Positions 47,589-55,609 of a stretch of 64,000 nucleotides of DNA are shown piece by piece. The translations under genes were made by a program, and so were the position numbers. How positions within the stretch are numbered: the stretch's first letter is position 1; each line of letters starts with the position of its first letter. Source of the stretch: a virus; the IMG/VR virus record IMGVR_UViG_3300005529_000024, positions 62,001-126,000 of that record. One strand, 5' to 3'. Under the pieces are notes generated by a model. The model saw only the letters and a list, made by a program, of their open reading frames with translations, was not told the origin of the DNA and did not search any database.

Positions 47589-49325
47589 ATGTATTGTAAG
47601 ACTCTTAATGTCAAGAACTTCTTATCCATCTCTGAAGCGTCTCTTAATCTGGAAAACAGGAAGCTTGTTCTAATCGAGGGAGTGATAGAGGGTAGTAGCT
47701 CCATTGTTAGTAATGGTGCAGGGAAATCTTCTTTATTCGAAGCCATTTATTGGGTATTATTCGATACAACAAGTCGTGGCGTTAGTAAGGATCATGTTGT
47801 GAACAACGTGATCGGTAAGGATTGCGAAGTTGAACTTGTGTTCGATGAAGGGGGTAGCGAATATAAAGTAACCCGCACAAGAAAGCATGGTACAAAAGGC
47901 AATACGCTGGAGATTTATTGCGACGGTAAAAATATTTCCGGGTCTACATCATCCAATTCCCAGAAAGTTTTAAACTCTATTTTGCCATTCGACATGCTGC
48001 TTTTTGATAGTATAGTTTATCTATCACAAGGTATGCACAGTAAATTTATGTCGCGTAGTGACCTAGAAAAGAAGTCTATCATAGAGCAGATTCTTAATTC
48101 TCTTGTGTATGAAAAGTGTATAGCGATAACAAAGGAAAAGCTTTCTGCGTTCAAAAAATTTATCGATTCAAAGACGCAGGAACTTTCCAACGCGAAGAGA
48201 ACTCTGGAGCTTCGTAAGAATAACTATAACGCCAAGCTGACTGAGATTACCACAATCGAGAAGGATACACTTGAGAAAATCAAAGATGTTGAGTCTAGAA
48301 CTGTAGAACTGAATGGGCATCTCTTACAGCAAGAGGAGAAGGTTAAAAGTCTTTCCAATTCATATCAGGAGCAGTCAACCAAGCTGTCAGTAGCCAAAGA
48401 GGAATGTAAGAAAGCTTTAATTGCCTTGAAGGAATTAGAGTCTCTGGTGAAGCAGCATGAAAATAAGAAGTGTTCCGTGCATTGTCCTGAGTGTGGTGTT
48501 CATGTCTATGGTCAAAACACAGGGAGTGAAAAAGAGAATTATTGGAAGGTACAAAAGGAATATAATTTATTACGGGATAAGGAGGTCGAAGAGGATAAAT
48601 TATTTAATACAATTAGCTCTGAAATCAAACATACAAATTCACAAATAGATGCAATCAAGCGTAAGATCGTGTATCAGGATGAAATCATTGCTGGTCATAA
48701 AAAGTACATAGCACAGAGTTCAAGTATTTTAAAAGAAGCTGAGGAGGAACTGCGGTTATCAGATAACCTTTATAACTCGATTGATCAAGAGATTAGATCT
48801 TGTGAAGAGAATACAAAGTATTTCGAGTACCTAAATAAGGCATTCTTCGATATCAGGTCATTGGTATTAACTGATGCGCTTGATTGTGTGAACCAATCCT
48901 TGCAGGGTTATGTAGATGAATTATTTGGTTCTGGACTGAAGATTAAGGTACAGCCTATCAAGGAGAGCTTGACCGGCGAGATAACATCTAAGTTTTCTAT
49001 TCTCCTTATCGACAATGAGAACCGTACACGTGATTATGCATCTTTCAGCGAGGGAGAGCGGCGTAGAATAGATTTAGCTTTGCACATATCGCTGATAGAT
49101 CTATCCAGGAAATATAGTTCTTTCCGATGCAATATCCTCCTATTAGATGAAGTTTGCGAGAACTTGGACACCCAAGGAATGCTCAGTTTGGTCAATATCT
49201 TGAAACGTAAGCTTGAGCATACAGATACTATAATGCTGATAACTCATATACCATATTTAAAATCATTGATTCAAAATTCAATCACGATTGTAAAGAAAAA
49301 CGATTTATCTTATCTTAAAAATTAA
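47589..49325 (+). CDS. SbcC / gp46-like ATPase subunit
   Basis: Encodes 578 residues. Walker A S-N-G-A-G-K-S-S lies near residue 40, the ABC signature S-F-S-E-G-E-R-R near residue 475 and Walker B I-L-L-L-D-E-V near residue 505. The middle is two coiled coils (about residues 170-290 and 310-420) meeting at a zinc hook C-P-E-C-G near residue 300. The length is at the short end for SbcC, normal for phage gp46. It pairs with the SbcD-like subunit to form a DNA-end-processing nuclease. Confidence 0.9.
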   Translation: MYCKTLNVKNFLSISEASLNLENRKLVLIEGVIEGSSSIVSNGAGKSSLFEAIYWVLFDTTSRGVSKDHVVNNVIGKDCEVELVFDEGGSEYKVTRTRKHGTKGNTLEIYCDGKNISGSTSSNSQKVLNSILPFDMLLFDSIVYLSQGMHSKFMSRSDLEKKSIIEQILNSLVYEKCIAITKEKLSAFKKFIDSKTQELSNAKRTLELRKNNYNAKLTEITTIEKDTLEKIKDVESRTVELNGHLLQQEEKVKSLSNSYQEQSTKLSVAKEECKKALIALKELESLVKQHENKKCSVHCPECGVHVYGQNTGSEKENYWKVQKEYNLLRDKEVEEDKLFNTISSEIKHTNSQIDAIKRKIVYQDEIIAGHKKYIAQSSSILKEAEEELRLSDNLYNSIDQEIRSCEENTKYFEYLNKAFFDIRSLVLTDALDCVNQSLQGYVDELFGSGLKIKVQPIKESLTGEITSKFSILLIDNENRTRDYASFSEGERRRIDLALHISLIDLSRKYSSFRCNILLLDEVCENLDTQGMLSLVNILKRKLEHTDTIMLITHIPYLKSLIQNSITIVKKNDLSYLKN

Positions 49326-49336
49326 TGGGGAAAGTA

Positions 49337-51568
49337 ATGAAAGTACAGTCAGTTAGAAAACGTGATGGGAGAACAATCCCGTTCGATAAAAATAGGATTG
49401 TCAAGGCTATTACAAAATGTCTAGCAGCTACTAAAGAAGGCAATTCTGATGATGCGCTTAAATTAGCGAATAAGGTAGTGCGCGAGATCAATCAGAAGGA
49501 AGCGGAAGTTATAACCGTGGAAGAGATACAGGACATTGTAGAGAATACTCTGATCTTGTCTGATTTTGTTGTCACAGCTAAAGCCTATATCCTATACAGG
49601 CAGAAACGCGCTATCGTTCGAAAGAAGTCTAAGGATATACCTCAAAATGTCAAAGATCTTGTAAACGAAAGCAAGAAATATTTCAAGTCTCCATATTCAG
49701 AGTTTATTTATTATCGCTCTTATTCTAGGTGGATTCCCTCTGAGAACAGAAGAGAGACATGGATTGAGACGGTTGATCGGTATGTAAATTTTATGCGTCA
49801 GAATCTTGCGGATAAACTGACTGAGCAAGAGTATACCGATATCAGAAATGCAATCTTGAACCAGGAAGTAATGCCGTCTATGCGTCTTTTCTGGAGTGCT
49901 GGTGAAGCTGCTTCGAAGACTAATACTACTGTGTTCAATTGTAGTTTTACGACAGTATCCAGTATTCGAGATTTTTGCGACATCCTCTATATTCTTATGT
50001 GCGGTTGCGGAGTAGGATTTAGCGTAGAACAGCAGCATATTCACAAACTACCTCAAATTGAGTGGCAGAAGAATGGCGAGGTACAGACTCATGTGGTTGA
50101 TGATAGTAAAGAGGGATGGGCTAATGCATTTGAGGTTGGCCTAAAATGTTGGTTCTCTGGTGAGGATGTGGAATTTGATTTCTCTCAGGTAAGGCCAAAT
50201 GGGACTCGTTTGAAGACCATGGGAGGTAAGGCTTCTGGTCCTGCACCATTGAAGTCTCTATTCTCTTTCACACGTAGTAAAATCCTTTCTAAACAGGGTC
50301 GTAGATTATCGTCTCTTGATGTGCATGACATTGTGTGTAAGATTGGGGAGATTGTTGTTACTGGAGGTGTACGAAGATCTGCGCTTCTATCCCTCTCTGA
50401 TTTAGATGATCAGGAAATGCGTGTGGCGAAATCTGGTCAGTTTTATCTGACGGCGAGCCATAGATCATTTGCCAATAACTCTGTCGCATATAATTATAAA
50501 CCCTCGACTACAGAGTTCATGGATGAATGGATCGCACTTGCTAAAAGCGGTACTGGAGAGCGCGGTATTTTCAATCGTGGTAGTCTTCAAAAGCAAATGC
50601 CACAGCGTAGATGGAAGGGATTTAAAAAGGGTCTCTATAGTTCTGGTGTCAATCCTTGTGGTGAGATCATCCTAAAGTCAAAGGAAATGTGCAATCTCTC
50701 TGAGGTTGTAGCCAAGCCAGATGATACTTTTGATAGCTTACTTTATAAGATTCGCTTGGCTACCATTGTCGGTACTTATCAGAGTACTTTAACAGACTTC
50801 AAATATATCTCTCCAGAGTGGAAGAAGAACTGTGATGAAGAGCGTCTGTTGGGTGTTTCAATAACCGGACAATTCGATTGTGCTGTTCTTCGTGATGCTG
50901 AGGTTCTGAAGAATCTTCGTGAGACTGCTATTGAGGTGAACAAAGAATATGCAAAGCGTTTTGGTATTAACGAATCTGTTGCGATTACAGCCATAAAACC
51001 ATCTGGTAGCGTTAGTAGTCTTGTCGATGCGTCTTCAGGAATGCATCCACGTTACGCTAAATATTATATCCGGCGAGTTCGTATTGCTTCTACTGACAGC
51101 TTGCTTAAGATGCTCCAGGATCAGGGATTCCCTGTCTTCCCGGATGTCGGCCAGAATCCAGAGACTTGTACTACCTATGTTCTTGAGTTTCCGATGAAGG
51201 CACCAGAAGGATCTGTTACTCGTAACGATCTTACTGCTATCCAGCAGCTTGAATATTGGAAAATGCTGAAGGTTAACTATACAGAACATAATCCTAGCGT
51301 TACGATTCTCGTTTCTTCTAACGAGTGGATTGAGGTTGCTAATTGGGTGTATAATAATTGGGATATTATTGGTGGGGTGTCTTTCCTACCACGAGAGGAG
51401 CATAACTATATCCTTGCTCCCTATGAGGAAATTACAGAGGAGAAGTATAATGAGATGCTTCAGACTCTTCCTCAAGTAGATTTTTCCCAGATTCTGTTAT
51501 ATGAACAGGAAGATGAGACAGAAGGTCATAGAGAATTAGCCTGTGTCTCCGGTGTTTGTGAACTTTAA
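49337..51568 (+). CDS. nrdJ: Class II (B12-dependent) ribonucleotide reductase
   Basis: Encodes 743 residues from the ATG behind GGGGAAAG (an in-frame ATG at 49325 overlaps the SbcC-like stop). An ATP-cone (KVQSVRKRDGRTIPFDKNRI) is followed by the catalytic barrel: the N-terminal redox cysteine in V-F-N-C-S-F, the radical region N-P-C-G-E-I-I-L with later M-C-N-L-S, and the substrate loop P-S-G-S-V-S. The C-terminal redox pair is C-V-S-G-V-C-E-L. There is no R2-type diiron partner gene nearby. The pattern matches monomeric adenosylcobalamin-dependent RTPR (Lactobacillus type). It supplies dNTPs without oxygen and needs host cobalamin. Confidence 0.88.
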   Translation: MKVQSVRKRDGRTIPFDKNRIVKAITKCLAATKEGNSDDALKLANKVVREINQKEAEVITVEEIQDIVENTLILSDFVVTAKAYILYRQKRAIVRKKSKDIPQNVKDLVNESKKYFKSPYSEFIYYRSYSRWIPSENRRETWIETVDRYVNFMRQNLADKLTEQEYTDIRNAILNQEVMPSMRLFWSAGEAASKTNTTVFNCSFTTVSSIRDFCDILYILMCGCGVGFSVEQQHIHKLPQIEWQKNGEVQTHVVDDSKEGWANAFEVGLKCWFSGEDVEFDFSQVRPNGTRLKTMGGKASGPAPLKSLFSFTRSKILSKQGRRLSSLDVHDIVCKIGEIVVTGGVRRSALLSLSDLDDQEMRVAKSGQFYLTASHRSFANNSVAYNYKPSTTEFMDEWIALAKSGTGERGIFNRGSLQKQMPQRRWKGFKKGLYSSGVNPCGEIILKSKEMCNLSEVVAKPDDTFDSLLYKIRLATIVGTYQSTLTDFKYISPEWKKNCDEERLLGVSITGQFDCAVLRDAEVLKNLRETAIEVNKEYAKRFGINESVAITAIKPSGSVSSLVDASSGMHPRYAKYYIRRVRIASTDSLLKMLQDQGFPVFPDVGQNPETCTTYVLEFPMKAPEGSVTRNDLTAIQQLEYWKMLKVNYTEHNPSVTILVSSNEWIEVANWVYNNWDIIGGVSFLPREEHNYILAPYEEITEEKYNEMLQTLPQVDFSQILLYEQEDETEGHRELACVSGVCEL

Positions 51569-51580
51569 AACGAGGCAGAT

Positions 51581-52456
51581 ATGTACAGTGTGAAGATTTT
51601 AGCAGACAGTATAGCACCAAACGGTCAACGTCTTACAACTTGGGAACTTACTTATCCTAGATTTGTTCATTCAGAGCTTATGACGCATAGGCTATTTAGT
51701 CGTAATTCGGCAAGTAGTCGTGCGATTCCTACTGCTAAGCTCATCAATCGTGTAATGACTGATCCTGCATTGCCGGTTTGGTGGGGCAAGAATCAGACGG
51801 GTATGCAAGCCCTTGAGGAATTAGATCCTGATGCAAAGGAGAAGGCTATTGAGGTCTGGCTCAAGGCAAGAGATACAATGGTAGGAGTTGCTGAGGAGCT
51901 AAACAAGATCGGGCTTCATAAGCAGATTGCTAATCGTGTGATCGAACCTTGGATGTTCATTACCGTCATCGTATCAGCTACATGTTATGAAAATTTCTTC
52001 CATTTAAGATGTCATCCTGACGCTCAGCCTGAAATTGGTAAAATTGCTAAAATGATGTTCGAAACATACATCTCGCATGTACCAACACCTTTAGCTTCTG
52101 GAGAATGGCATGTGCCTCTAATTGACAACGAGGATATCGTTAGATGTTTCGTCAAGGCAAATGGTATCTCTCCTGATGGGATGTCCACAAAAGAGGAATG
52201 GGCTAATGCAACATATCTAATCAGGAAGGTTTCTGTAGGTCGTTGTGCTCGTGTATCTTATTTGACACATGATGGTATTCGTGATATCAATCAAGATATT
52301 GAGTTGCATGATAAGCTTAAAAACAGCGGTCACTGGTCTCCATTTGAGCATGTTGCTATGGCTTTGGATCAACCAGACCGGATTGGAAACTTCATTGGAT
52401 GGCTTCAATATCGCAAGTGTTTTGAGAATGAGCATTACGGCGGGTTAATGCCATAA
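51581..52456 (+). CDS. thyX: FAD-dependent thymidylate synthase
   Basis: Encodes 291 residues. The ThyX signature is clear near residue 30: T-H-R-L-F-S-R-N-S-A-S-S-R, followed by A-I-P-T-A-K. Further segments H-L-R-C-H-P-D-A-Q-P-E-I and the C-terminal S-P-F-E-H-V-A-M-A match the family. The length exceeds the compact bacterial ThyX of about 220-250 residues, as in several phages. It makes dTMP from dUMP and sits behind the ribonucleotide reductase with 12 bases between. A strong terminator follows. Confidence 0.9.
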   Translation: MYSVKILADSIAPNGQRLTTWELTYPRFVHSELMTHRLFSRNSASSRAIPTAKLINRVMTDPALPVWWGKNQTGMQALEELDPDAKEKAIEVWLKARDTMVGVAEELNKIGLHKQIANRVIEPWMFITVIVSATCYENFFHLRCHPDAQPEIGKIAKMMFETYISHVPTPLASGEWHVPLIDNEDIVRCFVKANGISPDGMSTKEEWANATYLIRKVSVGRCARVSYLTHDGIRDINQDIELHDKLKNSGHWSPFEHVAMALDQPDRIGNFIGWLQYRKCFENEHYGGLMP

Positions 52457-52465
52457 TCTATTAAG

Positions 52466-52508
52466 ATAGCCAATAATTTGTCTTAAATGACGATTATTGG
52501 CTATTTTT
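52466..52508 (+). terminator. Rho-independent terminator
   Basis: ATAGCCAATAAT (52466-52477) and ATTATTGGCTAT (52493-52504) form a perfect 12-bp stem with a 15-base loop, followed by a short T run. It closes the replication/nucleotide operon. Confidence 0.85.
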
Positions 52509-52524
52509 ATGCCTACATTTGATC

Positions 52525-52553
52525 TTGACAAATATACTGTTAAAAGGTATAAT
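52525..52553 (+). promoter_or_regulatory. Consensus sigma-70 promoter for the tRNA
   Basis: TTGACA (52525-52530) and TATAAT (52548-52553), 17-base spacer, 6 bases before the tRNA 5' end. The transcript would start close to or within the first tRNA bases. Confidence 0.87.
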
Positions 52554-52559
52554 ACTTAT

Positions 52560-52651
52560 AGGCCCTTAGTTTAACGGCAAAATCCTGGACTTATAATCCA
52601 GAAGCTCTAGATTGGAGCGCGATACGGGTTCGAATCCCGTAGGGCCTACCA
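52560..52651 (+). tRNA. tRNA with UAU anticodon (Ile) and long variable arm
   Basis: The sequence folds as a tRNA of 92 bases with the CCA encoded. The acceptor stem AGGCCCT pairs with AGGGCCT, the T arm is ACGGG-TTCGAAT-CCCGT, and the anticodon stem CTGGA/TCCAG holds the loop CTTATAA, giving UAU, which reads AUA (Ile). Between anticodon and T stems lie 22 bases containing GCTCT-AGATT-GGAGC, a 5-bp variable-arm helix typical of class II tRNAs (Leu, Ser, Tyr) and not of Ile. The D arm is short (GTTT/AAAT). The identity is therefore uncertain; see findings. Confidence 0.88.
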
Positions 52652-52673
52652 ATTTTAAACACAAGGATCTAAA

Positions 52674-52835
52674 ATGACTAAAGAGGAATACGAGAAAAGC
52701 GTTAAGGAAACTATGATCCGTGACATGCTTTGTATGTATCAAAATGAGAAACTTGGTTATACTCCAGCTTGGATCTCTATGCTTGTTGATCGTCTCTATA
52801 ATGAAGGGTGGAGAAAGACTAACGAACGACCATAG
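52674..52835 (+). CDS. Small helical protein after the tRNA
   Basis: Encodes 53 residues behind AAGGATC, starting 22 bases after the tRNA. The sequence is helical with charged and aromatic residues (EEYEKSVKETMIRDML, then PAWISMLVDRLYNEGW). Below the usual length limit but well packed: its stop is 9 bases before the next ATG and overlaps the region of that gene's AGGAGG. Probably transcribed from the tRNA promoter. No family recognised. Confidence 0.6.
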   Translation: MTKEEYEKSVKETMIRDMLCMYQNEKLGYTPAWISMLVDRLYNEGWRKTNERP

Positions 52836-52844
52836 GAGGTGGAT

Positions 52845-53210
52845 ATGGAGTTTTCAGTCGGTGATTTCGTAAAAGTGAAAGAGATCAGCTATCTTAAGAA
52901 GGATCTCCATGGGAAGATCGGTAAAGTTGTTGGATCTCATGAAAACGATATTTATAGTGTTGAAATCGATGGTATACAGTATGGCTTGCTGGTAGACATG
53001 ATCGAGCTTGCCAATGTGAGCACAATGAAGTTAGAGGTTCTTCCTCCTATTCCAGCAGGAGAGAGTCCATTTATTCATGATGCGTATCACATGGGAGCAC
53101 AGGTCGCTTCCAATGTGTATATCATGCATGAGACGCATAAAACCCAGAAAGCGAAATATATCATCGTTGTGAATACAGAGACAGGTGAGCGTTCAAGAAT
53201 CTGGCTCTAA
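52845..53210 (+). CDS. Hypothetical protein with KOW/SH3-like N-terminus
   Basis: Encodes 121 residues from the ATG behind AGGAGGTGG; a GTG at 52839 overlaps that site. The first 55 residues (FSVGDFVKVKEISYLKKD, LHGKIGKVVGSHENDIYSVE) have the V-G-D-x-V...G-x-x-G-x-V pattern of small SH3-like or KOW barrels that bind RNA or ribosomal partners. The C-terminal half has a Y-I-I-V-V-N strand. The stop precedes the next gene by 16 bases with AGGAGAGGAGG between. Function is unknown. Confidence 0.65.
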   Translation: MEFSVGDFVKVKEISYLKKDLHGKIGKVVGSHENDIYSVEIDGIQYGLLVDMIELANVSTMKLEVLPPIPAGESPFIHDAYHMGAQVASNVYIMHETHKTQKAKYIIVVNTETGERSRIWL

Positions 53211-53226
53211 AGGAGAGGAGGTTGAT

Positions 53227-53463
53227 ATGAATGCAATCAAAGGTGATGTTCTCTTGACAAGGGAATTGATCGATGTTCTGACTCCTGAGCATGATCGTAC
53301 AAGCTGTGATGATACCGATCTTGCCAATGCATATGTGGTCTCAAATTCATACGTCCGATGTGTACGTTGCCATCTGCTGGATAATGTCGGGATGTATGTT
53401 CGTGATCTCGGTATCCAACTTGTTGTTTCACAAGAAGCTAAACCAGACACCCCGACTCCATAA
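53227..53463 (+). CDS. Small Cys-pair protein before RlaP-like gene
   Basis: Encodes 78 residues from an ATG behind GGAGAGGAGG. It has helices at the N-terminus and a knuckle V-R-C-V-R-C-H near residue 40, with another cysteine at residue 27. The tail is proline-rich. It ends 9 bases before the nucleotidyltransferase gene and may be its partner, but this is only by position. No known family. Confidence 0.62.
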   Translation: MNAIKGDVLLTRELIDVLTPEHDRTSCDDTDLANAYVVSNSYVRCVRCHLLDNVGMYVRDLGIQLVVSQEAKPDTPTP

Positions 53464-53472
53464 GGAGATAGA

Positions 53473-54417
53473 ATGAACATTTTGATTAAAATGATTTTTG
53501 GTAGTTACCTTTATGGAACTGCAATTGAGGGCGTGAGCGATAAAGACTTCAAGGGCGTGTTCATGCCAGAGTTCTCTGATATCCTGCTGGCTAGGGTTAG
53601 CAAATCATATCAGACTTCTACCAAGAATGGCGACGGCAAGAATACTACCTCAGATGTCGATTCTGAGTTTTATTCCTTGCATTATTTTATCGAACTGGCT
53701 TGTCAAGGGCAGACTGTTGCCTTGGATATGCTTCACGCTCCAGAGTCCATGTGTTTAATATCGAGCCATATCTGGAGGGATATCGTTGCCCAAAGACATC
53801 TGTTTTATACTCGTAATCTGGACTCTTTTATCGGATATGCGCGTAGGCAAGCATCTAAGTATGGCATTAAGGGTAGCCGTCTTTCCGCTGCCAGTAGCGT
53901 TATCGATTTCCTTAAGAGGTGCTCTCCCTTTGAAACATTGGGCTACTATTGGGAGGAGCTTCCTCTTAGTGAGCATATCTTTAAGCATCCAGGGCAGGCT
54001 ACCAATAACAATCTGAGGGAGTATGAAGTCTGCGGTAGAAAGTTCCAGGAAACCGCTTCTATTTCCTATGTCTTGCCGATCATCGAAAAGTTTTATGCCA
54101 ATTATGGGGATAGGGCAAGACAAGCAGCGGAAAATAAAAATATTGACTGGAAAGCGATTAGCCATGCATACAGAGCAGCATTGCAGGTTAAGCAAATTCT
54201 GACTGAAAAGACGATTACTTTCCCCTTGCCACAGGCCGCTTATCTGAGGGATATCAAGACCGGAAAGCTGGATTATTCTACTGTGGTTGCCCCTGAGCTT
54301 GAAAAATTAATGGCTGAGGTAGAGGCGTTATCATTGAAAAGTGATTTGCCGGAAAGAGTTGATCGGGCTTATTGGGATTATTTTATCAAGGAAGCTATCA
54401 GGCGTTATTACTGGTAG
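53473..54417 (+). CDS. RlaP-type (COG3541) nucleotidyltransferase
   Basis: Encodes 314 residues. The N-terminal motif G-S-Y-L-Y-G-T-A-I-E-G-V-S-D-K-D-F-K-G-V-F is the G-S...S-D-x-D signature of a polymerase-beta-type nucleotidyltransferase, in the form typical of the COG3541/RlaP family (PF10127). A conserved helix with Y-A-R-R-Q-A and a later H-A-Y-R-A-A segment follow. RlaP genes are often linked to RtcB and other RNA ligases and are thought to add nucleotides or AMP during RNA repair. RtcB is encoded in this window at 36636. Ribosome binding site AAGGAGATAG. Confidence 0.8.
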   Translation: MNILIKMIFGSYLYGTAIEGVSDKDFKGVFMPEFSDILLARVSKSYQTSTKNGDGKNTTSDVDSEFYSLHYFIELACQGQTVALDMLHAPESMCLISSHIWRDIVAQRHLFYTRNLDSFIGYARRQASKYGIKGSRLSAASSVIDFLKRCSPFETLGYYWEELPLSEHIFKHPGQATNNNLREYEVCGRKFQETASISYVLPIIEKFYANYGDRARQAAENKNIDWKAISHAYRAALQVKQILTEKTITFPLPQAAYLRDIKTGKLDYSTVVAPELEKLMAEVEALSLKSDLPERVDRAYWDYFIKEAIRRYYW

Positions 54418-54426
54418 AATCAATCC

Positions 54427-54455
54427 TTGACATGAGTATTAAATAATGGTATACT
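54427..54455 (+). promoter_or_regulatory. Consensus sigma-70 promoter
   Basis: TTGACA (54427-54432) and TATACT (54450-54455), 17-base spacer, starting 9 bases after the RlaP-like stop and 22 bases before the DUF262 gene start. GTAGGGAGGA is its ribosome binding site. Confidence 0.85.
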
Positions 54456-54476
54456 CATATGTAGGGAGGATCTCAA

Positions 54477-54992
54477 ATGGCTAAATATGAAGACATACGG
54501 CAAATCTCCAATGCGAATTATGTTGTTAATATACCTTGGGATTATTTAGAAGAATGGCTTGATACCAATGAGCATAGATCTTATGGTATCGAGGTTGAGC
54601 CTGATTTTCAGAGAGCGCATGTCTGGGATGATGCCAAGCGTATCAAATATGTTGAGTTTTGTCTTCGTGGTGGAAGATCCAGCCTGAATATCTATTGGAA
54701 TTGTCCAGGTTGGATGATCGACTTTAAAGGCCCTTTGCAATTGGTTGATGGGCTGCAAAGGTTGACCGCTGTGAGGAAATTTTTGAGCAATGAAATTCCT
54801 GCATTCGGACATTTTCATGATGAGTATACAGATAAGCTGAGTATGACTCGTTGTTATTTCCTTTTTTATATAAACGATCTTGCTTCACGAAAAGATATCC
54901 TTCAGTGGTACTTAGATCTTAATGATGGTGGTGTTGTCCACACCACGGAGGAGCTTGAAAGGGTTAAGAAGCTATTGAGTGAAGCAAAGTAA
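54477..54992 (+). CDS. DUF262/ParB-like protein
   Basis: Encodes 171 residues. The pattern P-D-F-Q-R-x-H-V-W-D near residue 42, a conserved R-I-K-Y-V-E-F, and L-V-D-G-L-Q-R-L-T near residue 83 are the marks of the DUF262 (GmrSD N-domain-like) fold; the canonical D-G-Q-Q-R-L-T here reads D-G-L-Q-R-L-T. In GmrSD and related systems this domain binds or hydrolyses nucleotides and regulates a partner nuclease. Here it stands alone without an HNH partner, behind its own consensus promoter, so it may act on host nucleotides or as a decoy. Function in phage is not established. Confidence 0.75.
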   Translation: MAKYEDIRQISNANYVVNIPWDYLEEWLDTNEHRSYGIEVEPDFQRAHVWDDAKRIKYVEFCLRGGRSSLNIYWNCPGWMIDFKGPLQLVDGLQRLTAVRKFLSNEIPAFGHFHDEYTDKLSMTRCYFLFYINDLASRKDILQWYLDLNDGGVVHTTEELERVKKLLSEAK

Positions 54993-55006
54993 CAAAAGGA
55001 GGCTTT

Positions 55007-55600
55007 ATGAAGAAGCTTTTACTTCTTTTTGTTTTATTTATTGCTCTTGGTCAGTCTCTTATGTTTTTAAAGCAGCAATGGATGGACAGGATTATCGCTG
55101 AGTGTGAAGTTCGGGAAGCAGCATTGCGTTCTGAATATAACTCTCGAATTGAGAATTTGACTCGTGTTCACAAACTGTCTAATAAGATCAAGACTGTTAA
55201 TGCTGAATTGAGCGATGAGTATGCCTTGTATCTCGCTTCCATTATCAATAATCGGGCTAAAGATCCAGAGCTTATTGTCGCTTTGACGACAGTTGAGAGC
55301 CGGTTCGTTTCTGATCTTGTTGGGCGACATCAGGATACGGGGTATATGCAGATTCTTCCCTCAACAGCCAAAGCATTGGGCTATGAGGATGCTGATTTGC
55401 GTGATCCAGAAGATAATTTCTCAATCGGTATCCCGTACCTTGAATCGTTAATTGCTAAATATGGTCTGGAAGAAGGTGTTTCACGTTACCGCTGCGGTCA
55501 GAAGAAAGATTGTGTTAAAACCAAGCTTTCTAAGACTTATGTACAGCGTGTTATGAGTCTTTATTCTAAGCTGCAAGAAAACAAAAACAGTAAAATGTAA
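55007..55600 (+). CDS. Membrane-anchored lytic transglycosylase
   Basis: Encodes 197 residues. Residues 2-20 form a signal-anchor (LLLLFVLFIALGQSLMFL), followed by a helix and an SLT-type lysozyme domain: L-T-T-V-E-S-R-F near residue 92 with the catalytic Glu, then G-Y-M-Q-I-L-P-S-T near residue 108 and a repeat Y-L-E-S-L-I-x-K-Y. Such proteins cut peptidoglycan glycan strands. It is far from the endolysin gene at 18.5 kb and shares an accessory operon, so it may remodel the wall or aid release rather than serve as the main lysin. Ribosome binding site AAAAGGAGG. Confidence 0.82.
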   Translation: MKKLLLLFVLFIALGQSLMFLKQQWMDRIIAECEVREAALRSEYNSRIENLTRVHKLSNKIKTVNAELSDEYALYLASIINNRAKDPELIVALTTVESRFVSDLVGRHQDTGYMQILPSTAKALGYEDADLRDPEDNFSIGIPYLESLIAKYGLEEGVSRYRCGQKKDCVKTKLSKTYVQRVMSLYSKLQENKNSKM

Positions 55601-55609
55601 GGAGAAAGA

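Noticed and set aside
53193-53480. 95-codon minus-strand frame opposite the small Cys-pair gene
   Set aside because: The plus-strand frame has GGAGAGGAGG and fits the operon; the antisense frame has neither.
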